Assembly: GCF_014282275.1 (NCBI RefSeq)
Contig: NZ_VFIA01000023.1
Span: 1 to 64,000 of the forward strand
Origin: Spirosoma utsteinense
Lineage (GTDB): Bacteria > Bacteroidota > Bacteroidia > Cytophagales > Spirosomataceae
Length of the DNA stretch: 64,000 nucleotides
Direction: 5' to 3'
Part shown: positions 35,709 through 44,177 of the stretch, piece by piece
Numbering within the stretch: position 1 is the first letter of the stretch
How the letters are laid out: each line of letters starts with the position of its first letter
The notes under the pieces: model-generated
What the model was told of the DNA's origin: nothing
Databases searched by the model: none
What the model saw: the letters and a program-made list of their open reading frames with translations, nothing else
Translations under genes and position numbers: made by a program

Positions 35709-36377
35709 ATGAGAAAACTTGTGTTGACGCTGAGCCTGCTGAGCGTTTTACTGATGGGACATGCGCAGACGATTCCTGCCGATACGCTGAGCCCCGATAT
35801 GGCTTCCGACAGCCTGATGGCCGATTTGCTGAGCGATTCGTCGGTTACAGACCAACCGTTGCTGCCGTCGAAAATGATTTTTACCCAGCGGGTATTCTGG
35901 GGACCAAAAGGGCTCCTTCGGGTAACCGATATTGCCCCGCTGACGCCCGAAGGACGCGCCCACGAACTGAAAATTCGAAGAACAATGCTGGTGAGCCACC
36001 AGGTCATGGGTTTTGTTACGCTGGCGGGATTTGTGGCCCAGGGTATCGTCGGCGCTCAACTGTACCATGCCACGGGAGATCGGTATCGCCAGTTGCTGGA
36101 TGTGCATAGTGCGCTGGCGGCCGGGGTAAACATCACCTACGCAACAACGGCCCTGCTGTCGCTGACGGCACCGCCCAAAATGCTGTCCGAACGCCGGGGC
36201 TACAGCTCCATCAAGCTCCATAAATACCTGGCCGTAGCCCACATCGCCGGTATGATTGCGACGAACGTGCTGGCGGGTATGCTCGAATCTAATGCTGAAC
36301 TCAAGCCCTACCACCGGGCTGCGGCTTACTTCACCTTCGGCGCGTTTGCCTTATCGATCATTGCCATAAAATTTTGA
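35709..36377 (+). CDS. Membrane protein resembling cytochrome b561
   Basis: This 222-residue protein has a signal peptide (MRKLVLTLSLLSVLLMGHAQ), an exported region to about residue 94, and four membrane helices (about 96-118, 132-152, 172-190, 203-220). Each helix or helix end carries a His: H97, H133, H171/H178, H202. That arrangement fits two b-type hemes, as in b561 proteins. The family assignment is by topology and His placement, so I hold it loosely. Its gene is 4 nt before the YceI gene, so the two are co-expressed. Confidence 0.65.
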   Translation: MRKLVLTLSLLSVLLMGHAQTIPADTLSPDMASDSLMADLLSDSSVTDQPLLPSKMIFTQRVFWGPKGLLRVTDIAPLTPEGRAHELKIRRTMLVSHQVMGFVTLAGFVAQGIVGAQLYHATGDRYRQLLDVHSALAAGVNITYATTALLSLTAPPKMLSERRGYSSIKLHKYLAVAHIAGMIATNVLAGMLESNAELKPYHRAAAYFTFGAFALSIIAIKF

Positions 36378-36381
36378 TTCC

Positions 36382-36990
36382 ATGCGATACATCATTCTTT
36401 TAGTAAGTCTGGTGGCTACCTTGCCCAGCCTTGCCGGTTCGCCTGCGGCAGGCGTTCCTGCCGCAGGAACGCCTGCCGCAGGCCGCACGAAACTGGTGAT
36501 CGACAAAACCCGGTCAACGGCAACTTATACCATGAAACACCCGATGCATACCTGGGATGGCGTGAGCCGGGATGTGAACGGTGCGTTAATTTATAACGCC
36601 GATACAAAGCAGATCGAAAATGTGGCCATTGTGGTTAAAGTGGCCAGCTTCGACACGAAAAATGCCAATCGGGACTCCCACGCTATCGAAGTGCTGGATG
36701 GCATTAAGTACCCGACGGTATCGTTTACAGCGCAGGATATTCGGTCCAATCCCGACGGAACACTGGCCATAGTGGGTAAGCTGACGTTTCATGGCGTAAC
36801 CCGGCCATTGACCATCCAGGCAACCCGGCAGGAAACCACGGATGGGTTCCGGGTCGAGGGCACGTTCCCCATCAGCCTGACGGATTACCAGATCGAGAAG
36901 CCCTCGCTGATGATGGTACCGGTGGAAGATGTGATGACGATGAAGTTCAATCTGGCCTTTAAACAGGTAACCCCCCTGGTGAGCCCGTAG
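36382..36990 (+). CDS. YceI-family periplasmic protein with an in-frame palindrome insert
   Basis: The 202-residue protein has a signal peptide (MRYIILLVSLVATLPSLAG), then a low-complexity SPAAGVPAAGTPAAG spacer, then the YceI lipocalin-like domain (about 37-198): KLVIDKTRSTATYTMKHPMH, then GKLTFHGVTRPLTIQ. YceI proteins bind isoprenoid lipids such as quinones or precursors. The spacer is encoded by a 43-nt perfect palindrome that seems inserted without harming the frame. Its neighbours, a Rieske and a b561-like protein, suggest a quinone-linked electron transfer cassette. Confidence 0.9.
   Translation: MRYIILLVSLVATLPSLAGSPAAGVPAAGTPAAGRTKLVIDKTRSTATYTMKHPMHTWDGVSRDVNGALIYNADTKQIENVAIVVKVASFDTKNANRDSHAIEVLDGIKYPTVSFTAQDIRSNPDGTLAIVGKLTFHGVTRPLTIQATRQETTDGFRVEGTFPISLTDYQIEKPSLMMVPVEDVMTMKFNLAFKQVTPLVSP
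36441..36483. repeat. 43-nt perfect palindrome inside the yceI gene
   Basis: The sequence centred on base 36462 is a perfect inverted repeat with 21-bp arms (GCCTGCGGCAGGCGTTCCTG... and its complement) and a single central base. It reads as Ala/Gly/Pro codons in the yceI frame. It lies exactly between the signal peptide and the folded domain, a place that tolerates inserts. The arms consist of GCCTGCCGCAGGC-like sub-palindromes typical of REP elements. Confidence 0.9.
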
Positions 36991-37020
36991 CCCGAATTAG
37001 GCCGCTTTGGCCCAGTTCAC

Positions 37021-37320
37021 TTACAAGCTCTGTTCCTGATTGAGTGGACTGCGGTATTGACGGAGTTGCCTGTTGCGCTGCCGGAACCGAACGATCCCGA
37101 CTCCCAGCAGGATAAGGCCCATCGGAATGAAGGTAAGGAAGAGGATGCGCAGCAGGGTTGAATCCAGGTACTGACCGAAGCCGGTGCCACTCACGATCAG
37201 ACCGAGGGCCGCCCGCCCATAAGCCAGCAACGTACGTTCATTGGCCAGCCTCGTGCGGTCGGCGGCCAGTTGTTCGGTCAGGGTCCAGGGTAATTTGTTC
37301 GGGGCATTCAGCTCGTTCAT
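37021..37320 (-). CDS. DUF202 (YidH-like) membrane protein
   Basis: This 99-residue protein opens with TEQLAADRTRLANERTLLAYGRAAL (about 15-39). That is the DUF202 signature, with its Arg/Thr repeats ahead of the first helix. Two membrane segments follow (about 38-56 and 60-80), then a basic tail. The function of DUF202 is unknown. It lies 36 nt downstream of the histidine kinase on the same strand and may be the last gene of that operon. Confidence 0.85.
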   Translation of the reverse strand: MNELNAPNKLPWTLTEQLAADRTRLANERTLLAYGRAALGLIVSGTGFGQYLDSTLLRILFLTFIPMGLILLGVGIVRFRQRNRQLRQYRSPLNQEQSL

Positions 37321-37356
37321 GGCTAGTAAACCGCAATGGCGTGAGGGTGGTTTATT

Positions 37357-38724
37357 CTATAGAGGTCGCGTTGGTAAGCGCAGGGAGGCTACCGTGCCTG
37401 CATCGGGCGGGGAGCTTAACGTCAGCTGGCCCTGATGCAGGTCAATGATTTTTTTGGACAACGTCAGGCCAAGACCGAAACCGTAAATCCGTCCGACGTT
37501 TTCGGCCCGCATCATCGGCAGGAAAACGTTGGTTAGCTGAGCGTGGGGAATACCGATGCCCTGATCTGTGACATCGATTACGATCCAGGCCGACTCATAC
37601 TGTACCCGGACGGATATCGGTTTGAAGGACGAGTATTTGGCCGCATTGTCCATAATGTTGATCAACGCGGTGCGGAGTAATGTGGCGTTGCCGATAAGCC
37701 GGAACACGGAACTCTGCTCGGTAAACTCATCGGTGAGTTGCAATTCGATGTCCTGCTGGGGGTACTTTTCCTTGAAATAGGTCACCGTATCCAGAATGGT
37801 ATCAACCACATTGACGTCCTCCATCAGCTGGGTGGCTTTCAGCCCTTCGACCTCCGCCAGCCGCAGCAGGGAATTGGCCAGGTCAATGGCACCTTCCAGC
37901 CGGCTCAGGGCCTGTTCCATACTCTGACGTACAACCGACAGCTCCTGGTCGTAAGCCAGCGATGTTTCCAGCATGCCTTTAACCACCGTCAGGGGTGTAC
38001 GGATTTCGTGAGAGGCATAGGCCACGAAGTTTTCCTGACTCGCAGCCAGTTGCTGAAGATTACCCAGCAGCTGGTTGAACGAGACGGCCAGATAGCTTGC
38101 TTCGTCCGGGTTTTTGCCCTCAATGAGTCGAAACGAAAAATCATTGACCGTTGCTGAATCCAACTGGCTGATCAACTGATCGAACGGGCGCATGGCCCGT
38201 CGGGCAAACAAGAAACCGACAAGGGCGATAACCATCAGTAACAGCACGTTGCCCACCGTCAGGATAAGGCGCAGGTTTCGGCTGGTTTGCCGCCCGGCCA
38301 GATCATAGGCGGTAATTACGGCAACATACCGCCTGTTCTGACTTGCAAACGACAGGGCAACGCCTTCTTTAAGTTCTTCCCACTGGCGGCTTTTATAGGT
38401 GAAATAAACTTCCTCCTGCCGGGCCCTGCTCAGCAGTTCCTTCGTTAGCTGATAATCGTCCGGGCCGGACGACGAATAGAACCGGCGATTCAGCGTGTCG
38501 AACAGCGACTCATGCTGCTCGGGCAGGGTTAGGTAATTGTAGCGCAGGAATTCCTGGCGATCCCGGAGGTAGAGCTGTGCCGACAGCGCCCGTCGCTGAA
38601 GCCGGGTTCGCATCTGGGTCCGCCGGTAGGACTCGTAGGTCTGGTAAATAAACAGCGAAAACAACAGCAGCAGCGCGGCTACCAGAACCCCGAAACCGAC
38701 CGTTATCTTCTGCTTGATACTCAT
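37357..38724 (-). CDS. Sensor histidine kinase partnered with the OmpR-type regulator
   Basis: This is a 455-residue membrane kinase. The first helix (about 7-27) and a second (about 150-172) bracket a periplasmic sensor of about 120 residues. A HAMP-like linker (about 173-225) leads to HisKA with FVAYASHEIRTPLTVVKGML (His near 240). The HATPase domain has IMDNAAKYSS, DQGIGIPH and GFGLGLTLSKK. Its start overlaps the regulator's stop (ATGA), so they are translationally coupled. The pair faces away from a TolC-RND pump operon that it probably controls. The signal is unknown. Confidence 0.93.
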   Translation of the reverse strand: MSIKQKITVGFGVLVAALLLLFSLFIYQTYESYRRTQMRTRLQRRALSAQLYLRDRQEFLRYNYLTLPEQHESLFDTLNRRFYSSSGPDDYQLTKELLSRARQEEVYFTYKSRQWEELKEGVALSFASQNRRYVAVITAYDLAGRQTSRNLRLILTVGNVLLLMVIALVGFLFARRAMRPFDQLISQLDSATVNDFSFRLIEGKNPDEASYLAVSFNQLLGNLQQLAASQENFVAYASHEIRTPLTVVKGMLETSLAYDQELSVVRQSMEQALSRLEGAIDLANSLLRLAEVEGLKATQLMEDVNVVDTILDTVTYFKEKYPQQDIELQLTDEFTEQSSVFRLIGNATLLRTALINIMDNAAKYSSFKPISVRVQYESAWIVIDVTDQGIGIPHAQLTNVFLPMMRAENVGRIYGFGLGLTLSKKIIDLHQGQLTLSSPPDAGTVASLRLPTRPL

Positions 38725-39398
38725 GGCTCGGCGCGCAGCATATACCCCACACCAAATACCGTATGCAGCAGTTTAGGCTCGACGTGATCGATTTTACGGC
38801 GTAAATAGTTGATGTACACATCGACGACGTTGGTGTTCGTGTTGAAATGGACATCCCAGACATTTTCCAGCAGATCGACCCGATTCACCACCTTCCCCTG
38901 GTTGACGATCAAATATTCGAGCAGGGCATACTCGCGGGCGGTGAGGGTGACGCGTTGGCCCGCCCGCCATACCTGATGGGACTCGGTATCGACAGTCAGG
39001 TCGAGGAGTTCGAGCCGTTTGGCCATGGGTGCGCGGGAGGGATGCCGACGGGCCAGGGCTTTCAGCCGGAATACCAGCTCTTTGAACGCAAACGGCTTGG
39101 CCAGGTAATCGTCGGCACCCGATTCAAACCCCAGCACCTTGCTGTCGAGGCTTCCCAGGGCTGTCAGCATGATAACCGGAATAGCCGGCCAGTTCACTTT
39201 GATAAATCGACACAGGTCATACCCGTTCATGCCCGGCATATTGATGTCCAGCACCACCACGTCGAATTGTCGCTCGTTGATCATGGATCGGCCGATAATG
39301 CCGTCGAACGCCACCGATACGCCAATTCCTTCCGAGACCAGGCCTTTCTGAATGAACTGCGTTAGTTCAACATCATCTTCAACGACTAGTACCTGCAT
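38721..39398 (-). CDS. OmpR/PhoB-family response regulator
   Basis: The 225-residue regulator has a receiver domain (1-115) with acidic pocket E7-D8-D9, phosphoacceptor D51 in VVVLDINMPGMNGYDL and the conserved Lys in DDYLAKPFAFKELV. A winged-helix domain (about 127-225) contains LTAREYALLEYLIVNQGKVV and the recognition-helix segment NTNVVDVYINYLRRKID. Regulators of this class bind tandem direct repeats in about 10-11-bp phase. Exactly such repeats lie upstream of the divergent tolC gene, and also upstream of two trehalose-region genes. Confidence 0.95.
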   Translation of the reverse strand: MQVLVVEDDVELTQFIQKGLVSEGIGVSVAFDGIIGRSMINERQFDVVVLDINMPGMNGYDLCRFIKVNWPAIPVIMLTALGSLDSKVLGFESGADDYLAKPFAFKELVFRLKALARRHPSRAPMAKRLELLDLTVDTESHQVWRAGQRVTLTAREYALLEYLIVNQGKVVNRVDLLENVWDVHFNTNTNVVDVYINYLRRKIDHVEPKLLHTVFGVGYMLRAEP

Positions 39399-39465
39399 AA
39401 CTGTACGTGAATTACGGGTTCGAAAATACAGCCTAAGTGGCTATCGGTCGAGACCGTCTGATCAC

Positions 39466-39523
39466 TCTAATCAGATTGTAATAAGTCTCTCACCAATCTC
39501 TAATGAGTCAACTGGTTATTTTG
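39466..39523 (+). promoter_or_regulatory. Four 11-bp-phased repeats and promoter before tolC-RND
   Basis: TCTAATC (39466), TGTAATA (39477), TCTCACC (39488) and TCTAATG (39499) begin exactly 11 bp apart. Eleven bases after the last repeat, TATTTTG (39517-39523) resembles the Bacteroidota -7 element, one base shorter than TAnnTTTG. A PhoB/OmpR-type regulator bound here would replace a -33 element. Orientation points to the TolC gene 55 nt further on. The adjacent response regulator is the obvious candidate. The same layout recurs at two trehalose-region promoters. Confidence 0.65.
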
Positions 39524-39577
39524 GTATTGGTTGATCCAAAGCCGGTCGGCCACAGGTACTCAACGGTTTGTTCAGCT

Positions 39578-40966
39578 ATGCCCAGAATTGCTCGGTGTTA
39601 TCTTGTTTGGATTAGTCTTTTTGGCTGTATCGGCTGCGCCCTGGTTTCTGCATCAGCGCAGGTGTTGACGATGGAAAGCGCTATCGACGCGTCCTTTGCC
39701 CAATACCCTACGCTGGCTGCCCGGCGGTCGGCGCTGGAAGCGATTCGGGCCAATGCCCAGGTCGTTCGCGACAACCGGTTGCCCAATGTACGGGTACACG
39801 ACCAGATCAACGTGGGTACCGCCAATGGCCTGTCGGGTTCTTATTTCTCTCTCGGCCTGATCGTGCCTACTTCAGGCGGTCGCCGGCCCGGGAACTACGG
39901 CGATCTGGCATCGGGAAATATAGCGCTGGCCAGTGCCGACTGGGAGGTTTTTAACTTCGGTCGGTTTACGGCCGAGGACCAGCTCATTCGGGCCGATGTG
40001 GGCGTCGGCGAAGCGGGCCTGGAACGGGAACAGTTCGAACTACGTCAGACCGTTATTCGCACGTATCTGGACTTGTTCTGGACGGAGCAGAGCCTCTTTA
40101 TTGAGGAGCGTAACCTGGCCCGGGTCGACACGGTACGGCGGATTATTGGCAACCTGGTCCGTAACGGGATCAGGCCGGGGCTGGATTCCTCGCTGGCCAA
40201 TGTGGCGTTCTCCCGGGCGCGACTGGCTTACCTGCGGATGCAGGAAGAACGTCAGCGGGCCCAGGTGCAGCTCGCCACACTAACGGGGCGTCCTGTTGAA
40301 CAGATCGCGATCGACACTACGTTTCAAATCGAACCTTTGCTGATTCCGGTTGCGGTTTCCGTTGCGGTACCGGGCCATCCATTGCTGCGTCTACAGGAGC
40401 GACTCGTTACCCGGCAAGCGGCCGAGATTGCGACGATCCGGAAGTCGGCGCTGCCAAGGGTGTCGTTGCTGGCCTCGGCCTGGGCGCGTGGCACGAGTCT
40501 GGACATTGAAAATAATTTCGGCCCTGTGGCCTCGGGCCTAGGCTATAGCCGCACTAATTACCTGCTGGGGGTGGCGGCTACAGTAAACCTGATGGATTTC
40601 AGGCGGGCCGCTAGCCGCACCCGGCTCCAGCGGTTCCGCGTAGAAGAGGCCCGTAGCCAACTGGCGCTGGCCCAACTACAGATACAGAATGCGCTCGGCA
40701 TCGCTGATGCGCAGCTGACCGTTGTTCAGACCCAGCTGGCCGAACTGCCCCTGGTCATTCGGTCGGCTCAGGACGCCTACAACCAGCGCCTGTCGCTCTA
40801 TAACAATGGCCTGGAAACGATCCTGAGCCTGACCGATGCGTTGACGCTGCTTACTACCGTAGAAAAGGAAGCGGTGCAGACCCGGATGCAGGCTGTCCGG
40901 CTCCGGTTCCAGCGTGCCCAGGCGACCAATGATTTCGACACGTTTTATGCGCTCTTCCGACGCTAG
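39578..40966 (+). CDS. TolC-family outer-membrane efflux protein
   Basis: The 462-residue channel protein has a signal peptide ending SASAQ (about residue 28), then VLTMESAIDASFAQYPTLAARR, which is the TolC-family opening. Two structural repeats with long helices (about 40-235 and 245-460) form the trimeric tunnel. I chose the ATG giving MPRIARCY; 25 open codons before it lie in the promoter region. It is the first gene of the tolC-RND-adaptor operon, with 21 nt to the pump gene. Confidence 0.93.
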   Translation: MPRIARCYLVWISLFGCIGCALVSASAQVLTMESAIDASFAQYPTLAARRSALEAIRANAQVVRDNRLPNVRVHDQINVGTANGLSGSYFSLGLIVPTSGGRRPGNYGDLASGNIALASADWEVFNFGRFTAEDQLIRADVGVGEAGLEREQFELRQTVIRTYLDLFWTEQSLFIEERNLARVDTVRRIIGNLVRNGIRPGLDSSLANVAFSRARLAYLRMQEERQRAQVQLATLTGRPVEQIAIDTTFQIEPLLIPVAVSVAVPGHPLLRLQERLVTRQAAEIATIRKSALPRVSLLASAWARGTSLDIENNFGPVASGLGYSRTNYLLGVAATVNLMDFRRAASRTRLQRFRVEEARSQLALAQLQIQNALGIADAQLTVVQTQLAELPLVIRSAQDAYNQRLSLYNNGLETILSLTDALTLLTTVEKEAVQTRMQAVRLRFQRAQATNDFDTFYALFRR

Positions 40967-40987
40967 CTCATCCTAAACCACCTGCCC

Positions 40988-43900
40988 ATGTCTTTATTAT
41001 CAACGTCGTTGAAACGACCCATTTCGGTGCTGGTGCTGGTAGCCGGGATGGTTGCGTTTTCGGTTATGGCGGCCCTGCGGATTCCCATCGATATTTTTCC
41101 GCGTCTGAATTCGCCGATGATCTATGTGATCGAGCCTTATGGCGGCATGTCGCCGGCCCAGATGGAAGGTTTCTTTGCGACCCGGATGCAGGATCAGTTT
41201 CTGTACATCGGCGGTGTTCAGGAAATTTCGAGTCGCAACGTTCAGGGGTTGACTATTGTGAAACTGGCTTTTTACGAAGGCTCCGACATGGCTCAGGCTG
41301 CGGCTGAGGTAGCCATTCAGGTAAACCGGGCCATGAAGTTTTTCCCACCGGGGGCCCTGCCTCCGCAGGTTGTCCGCTACGATGCGTCGTCGGTGCCGAT
41401 CGGTGATCTGGTATTTTCGAGCAAGACGCGTTCGCTCAAGGAAATTCATGAACTGGCCGTGACGCGTATCCGGCCGCTGTTCTCAACGGTGCCGGGCCTG
41501 ACGGCCCCGCCCCCGATCGGTACGAATTCGCGCACGGTGGTCATTAACCTGGACCCTGGTAAGATCCGCAGTATGAACATCTCGCCCGATGAGGTTGTAA
41601 AAGCGCTGGCGGCCAACAACGCCATGACGCCTTCCGGTAATATCCGGGTTGGCAATACAACCTACATCACGACGCTTAATTCGCTGGAAGATCAGGTGGC
41701 CGACTTTGGCCGTATTCCGGTCATTACCGATGGTCACCGCACTATATTCCTGAGCGACGTAGCCACCGTGCAGGATGGCTCCGACGTGACATCAGGCTAT
41801 GCGCTGGTCAACGGAAGCCGGTCGTCGTATATACCCGTCGTTAAAACGGCCGATGCCTCAACCTGGGACGTGGTTACGCGGCTGAAAGCGAAACTGCCGG
41901 AAATGCGGAGCCTGCTCCCCGAAGATATCGAAGTGAATTACGAATTCGACCAGTCGGTCTTCGTGATCAACGCTGTTGAGAGTCTGCTCTTCGAAGGGGG
42001 GCTGGGTGCCATCCTGACGGGGCTGATGGTACTGCTGTTTCTGGGCGACTGGCGCTCGTCGCTGATCGTCATCATTACTATTCCTGTTTCGATCATAGCC
42101 GCCGTGCTGGGCCTTAGTCTGGCCGGGCAAACGATCAACATCATGACATTGTCGGGGCTGGCGCTGGCTATCGGGGTACTGGTCGATCAGGCAACGGTAA
42201 CAATCGAGAATATCCACCAGCACCTGGATATGGGGAAGCCCAAGAAGCAGGCGATTTATGATGCCTGCAAAGAAGTAGCCCTGCCTTTATTGCTGATTCT
42301 GCTGTGTATTCTGGCCGTATTTGCGCCCTCGTTCATCATGACCGGTGTACCCAGAGCCATGTTCCTGCCACTGTCGCTGTCGATCGGGTTTGCGATGACG
42401 GTTTCTTATTTTCTGGCACAGAGCCTGGTGCCGATACTGGCCAACTGGCTTATGAAAGACCACGTTCACAAGCCGGCACATACCGAAACGAAACCAGGGT
42501 TTTTCGATCGGATACGCAACCGGTTTGTTCAACAGACCAGGCGGTTGCTGCATCATAACAAGCTGCTTATTGGTCTTTATTTTGTGGGTATTCTGGCGCT
42601 GGCGGGCACTGGCTTTGTGCTGATCGGTAAAGACATGCTGCCCGTGACCAACTCGGGTCAGATGGTGATCCGGATGAAAACACCCGATGGCACCCGGCTC
42701 GAACGAACGGAGGAGCGGGTGAGCGAACTGCTCGCCCTCGTCGATGAGGTATCGGGTGGTAATCTGGCTGTTTCGTCGGCCTATGTGGGTGTGGTGCCTA
42801 CCAACTATGCCACGTCCAATCTCTACGTGAGTACTACCGGCACCAACGATGCGGTTATCAAAGTGGCACTGACCGAGGGTTTTCACACCAACATACAGGA
42901 CCTCAAAGAGCGTATTCGTGATGCTGTTCGTGCCCGGCTGCCCGACCTCACCCTGTCGTTCGAGCCCGCCGACCTTACCGAAAAGCTTATGAGCGGGGGA
43001 GCCAGCACACCTATTGAAGTGCAGGTAGCCGGACGCGATATGAAACAGATTGCCGGCTACGCCAACAAACTGGTCGACAGTTTAGCCGAAGTTCCCTACC
43101 TGCGCGACGTCCGGATTCTCCAGCCACTGAAGTTTCCGGTCATCAACATTACTCTCGATCGGCAGAAACTGGCGATGATGGGTTTGAATATCCAGCAGGC
43201 CGCCCGCTCCATTACCGCGTCGACCTCATCGAGCCGATATACGGAAAAGAACCAGTGGCTCGATCAGCAGGCGGCTTATACCTATCAGGTACAGGTGCAG
43301 ATTCCGGAGTATGATATGCGTAACCTCTCGCAGCTACAGGAGATTCCGCTGGTAGCCGGACAGTCGCGGCCTGTGCTGGGCGATGTGGCTACGTTCTCGA
43401 TCGATACGCTGCCCGGCGAGTATGACCGCATTGGTCCCCGGCGGTTTGTAACCGTGTCGGCCAATGTTCACCACCAGGATCTGGGCACGGCCACGCAGGC
43501 GGTGGAAACGACAATTGCCAACCTGGGTGAAGTACCTAAAGGCCTGGTCACCCAGGTGAAAGGTATGTCGTCGCTGCTGACCGAAACGCTCGATAGTTTA
43601 CAGCTGGGGCTGGGTATAGCCATTCTGGTTATTTTTCTCTTACTGGCGGCCAACTACCAATCGTTCAAGCTGTCGTTTGTGGTGCTCAGCACGGTTCCCG
43701 CCGTTATCGTAGGCTCTATCGGGCTGTTGCTGTTAACGGGGAGTACGCTCAACCTGCAATCGTATATGGGCATTATTATGTCGACGGGGATTTCGGTTGC
43801 CAATGCCATCCTGATCGTTACCAATGCCGAGCGGCTGCGGTGGGAGTACCGGAACGTGAACCGGGCCGCCATCGATAGCGTAGGCCTGCGGCTGCGGCCG

Positions 43901-44173
43901 GTACTGATGACTTCGTTCGCCATGGTTGCCGGCATGATCCCCATGGCCCTGGGTACGGGTGAAGCGGGGGAGCAGGTAGCGCCCCTGGGCCGGGCCGTTA
44001 TTGGCGGGCTGATTGCTTCCACGCTGGCTGCGCTCTATGTGGTGCCACAGGTGTATGTGTGGTTGCAGCAAAGCACCGACTACGCCGAACCATCGCTACT
44101 GCCGGACGATGAACCTGCCGACCGCCAGCCGCCCGAAGCGCCTGATTATGAACCTCAACCTGCTCACTCCTAA
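40988..44173 (+). CDS. RND-superfamily efflux pump permease (non-metal type)
   Basis: This is a 1061-residue inner-membrane pump with the AcrB-like layout of two six-helix halves and two large periplasmic loops. KRPISVLVLVAGMVAFSVMA (about 9-28) is the first helix. In helix 4 the proton-relay region reads GVLVDQATVTIEN, with one Asp where AcrB has an Asp pair (D-D), so Gln replaces the second acid. GLRLRPVLMTSFAMVAGMIPMALG is the conserved stretch of helix 11. The gene order is channel, pump, adaptor. Substrates are unknown; the helix-4 motif does not match the metal-type DFG-x3-DGA-x3-VE. Confidence 0.92.
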   Translation: MSLLSTSLKRPISVLVLVAGMVAFSVMAALRIPIDIFPRLNSPMIYVIEPYGGMSPAQMEGFFATRMQDQFLYIGGVQEISSRNVQGLTIVKLAFYEGSDMAQAAAEVAIQVNRAMKFFPPGALPPQVVRYDASSVPIGDLVFSSKTRSLKEIHELAVTRIRPLFSTVPGLTAPPPIGTNSRTVVINLDPGKIRSMNISPDEVVKALAANNAMTPSGNIRVGNTTYITTLNSLEDQVADFGRIPVITDGHRTIFLSDVATVQDGSDVTSGYALVNGSRSSYIPVVKTADASTWDVVTRLKAKLPEMRSLLPEDIEVNYEFDQSVFVINAVESLLFEGGLGAILTGLMVLLFLGDWRSSLIVIITIPVSIIAAVLGLSLAGQTINIMTLSGLALAIGVLVDQATVTIENIHQHLDMGKPKKQAIYDACKEVALPLLLILLCILAVFAPSFIMTGVPRAMFLPLSLSIGFAMTVSYFLAQSLVPILANWLMKDHVHKPAHTETKPGFFDRIRNRFVQQTRRLLHHNKLLIGLYFVGILALAGTGFVLIGKDMLPVTNSGQMVIRMKTPDGTRLERTEERVSELLALVDEVSGGNLAVSSAYVGVVPTNYATSNLYVSTTGTNDAVIKVALTEGFHTNIQDLKERIRDAVRARLPDLTLSFEPADLTEKLMSGGASTPIEVQVAGRDMKQIAGYANKLVDSLAEVPYLRDVRILQPLKFPVINITLDRQKLAMMGLNIQQAARSITASTSSSRYTEKNQWLDQQAAYTYQVQVQIPEYDMRNLSQLQEIPLVAGQSRPVLGDVATFSIDTLPGEYDRIGPRRFVTVSANVHHQDLGTATQAVETTIANLGEVPKGLVTQVKGMSSLLTETLDSLQLGLGIAILVIFLLLAANYQSFKLSFVVLSTVPAVIVGSIGLLLLTGSTLNLQSYMGIIMSTGISVANAILIVTNAERLRWEYRNVNRAAIDSVGLRLRPVLMTSFAMVAGMIPMALGTGEAGEQVAPLGRAVIGGLIASTLAALYVVPQVYVWLQQSTDYAEPSLLPDDEPADRQPPEAPDYEPQPAHS

Positions 44174-44177
44174 GCGC

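Noticed and set aside
39503-39577. Earlier start for the TolC gene
   Set aside because: It would begin inside the phased repeats and promoter and would bury the signal peptide 25 residues in.
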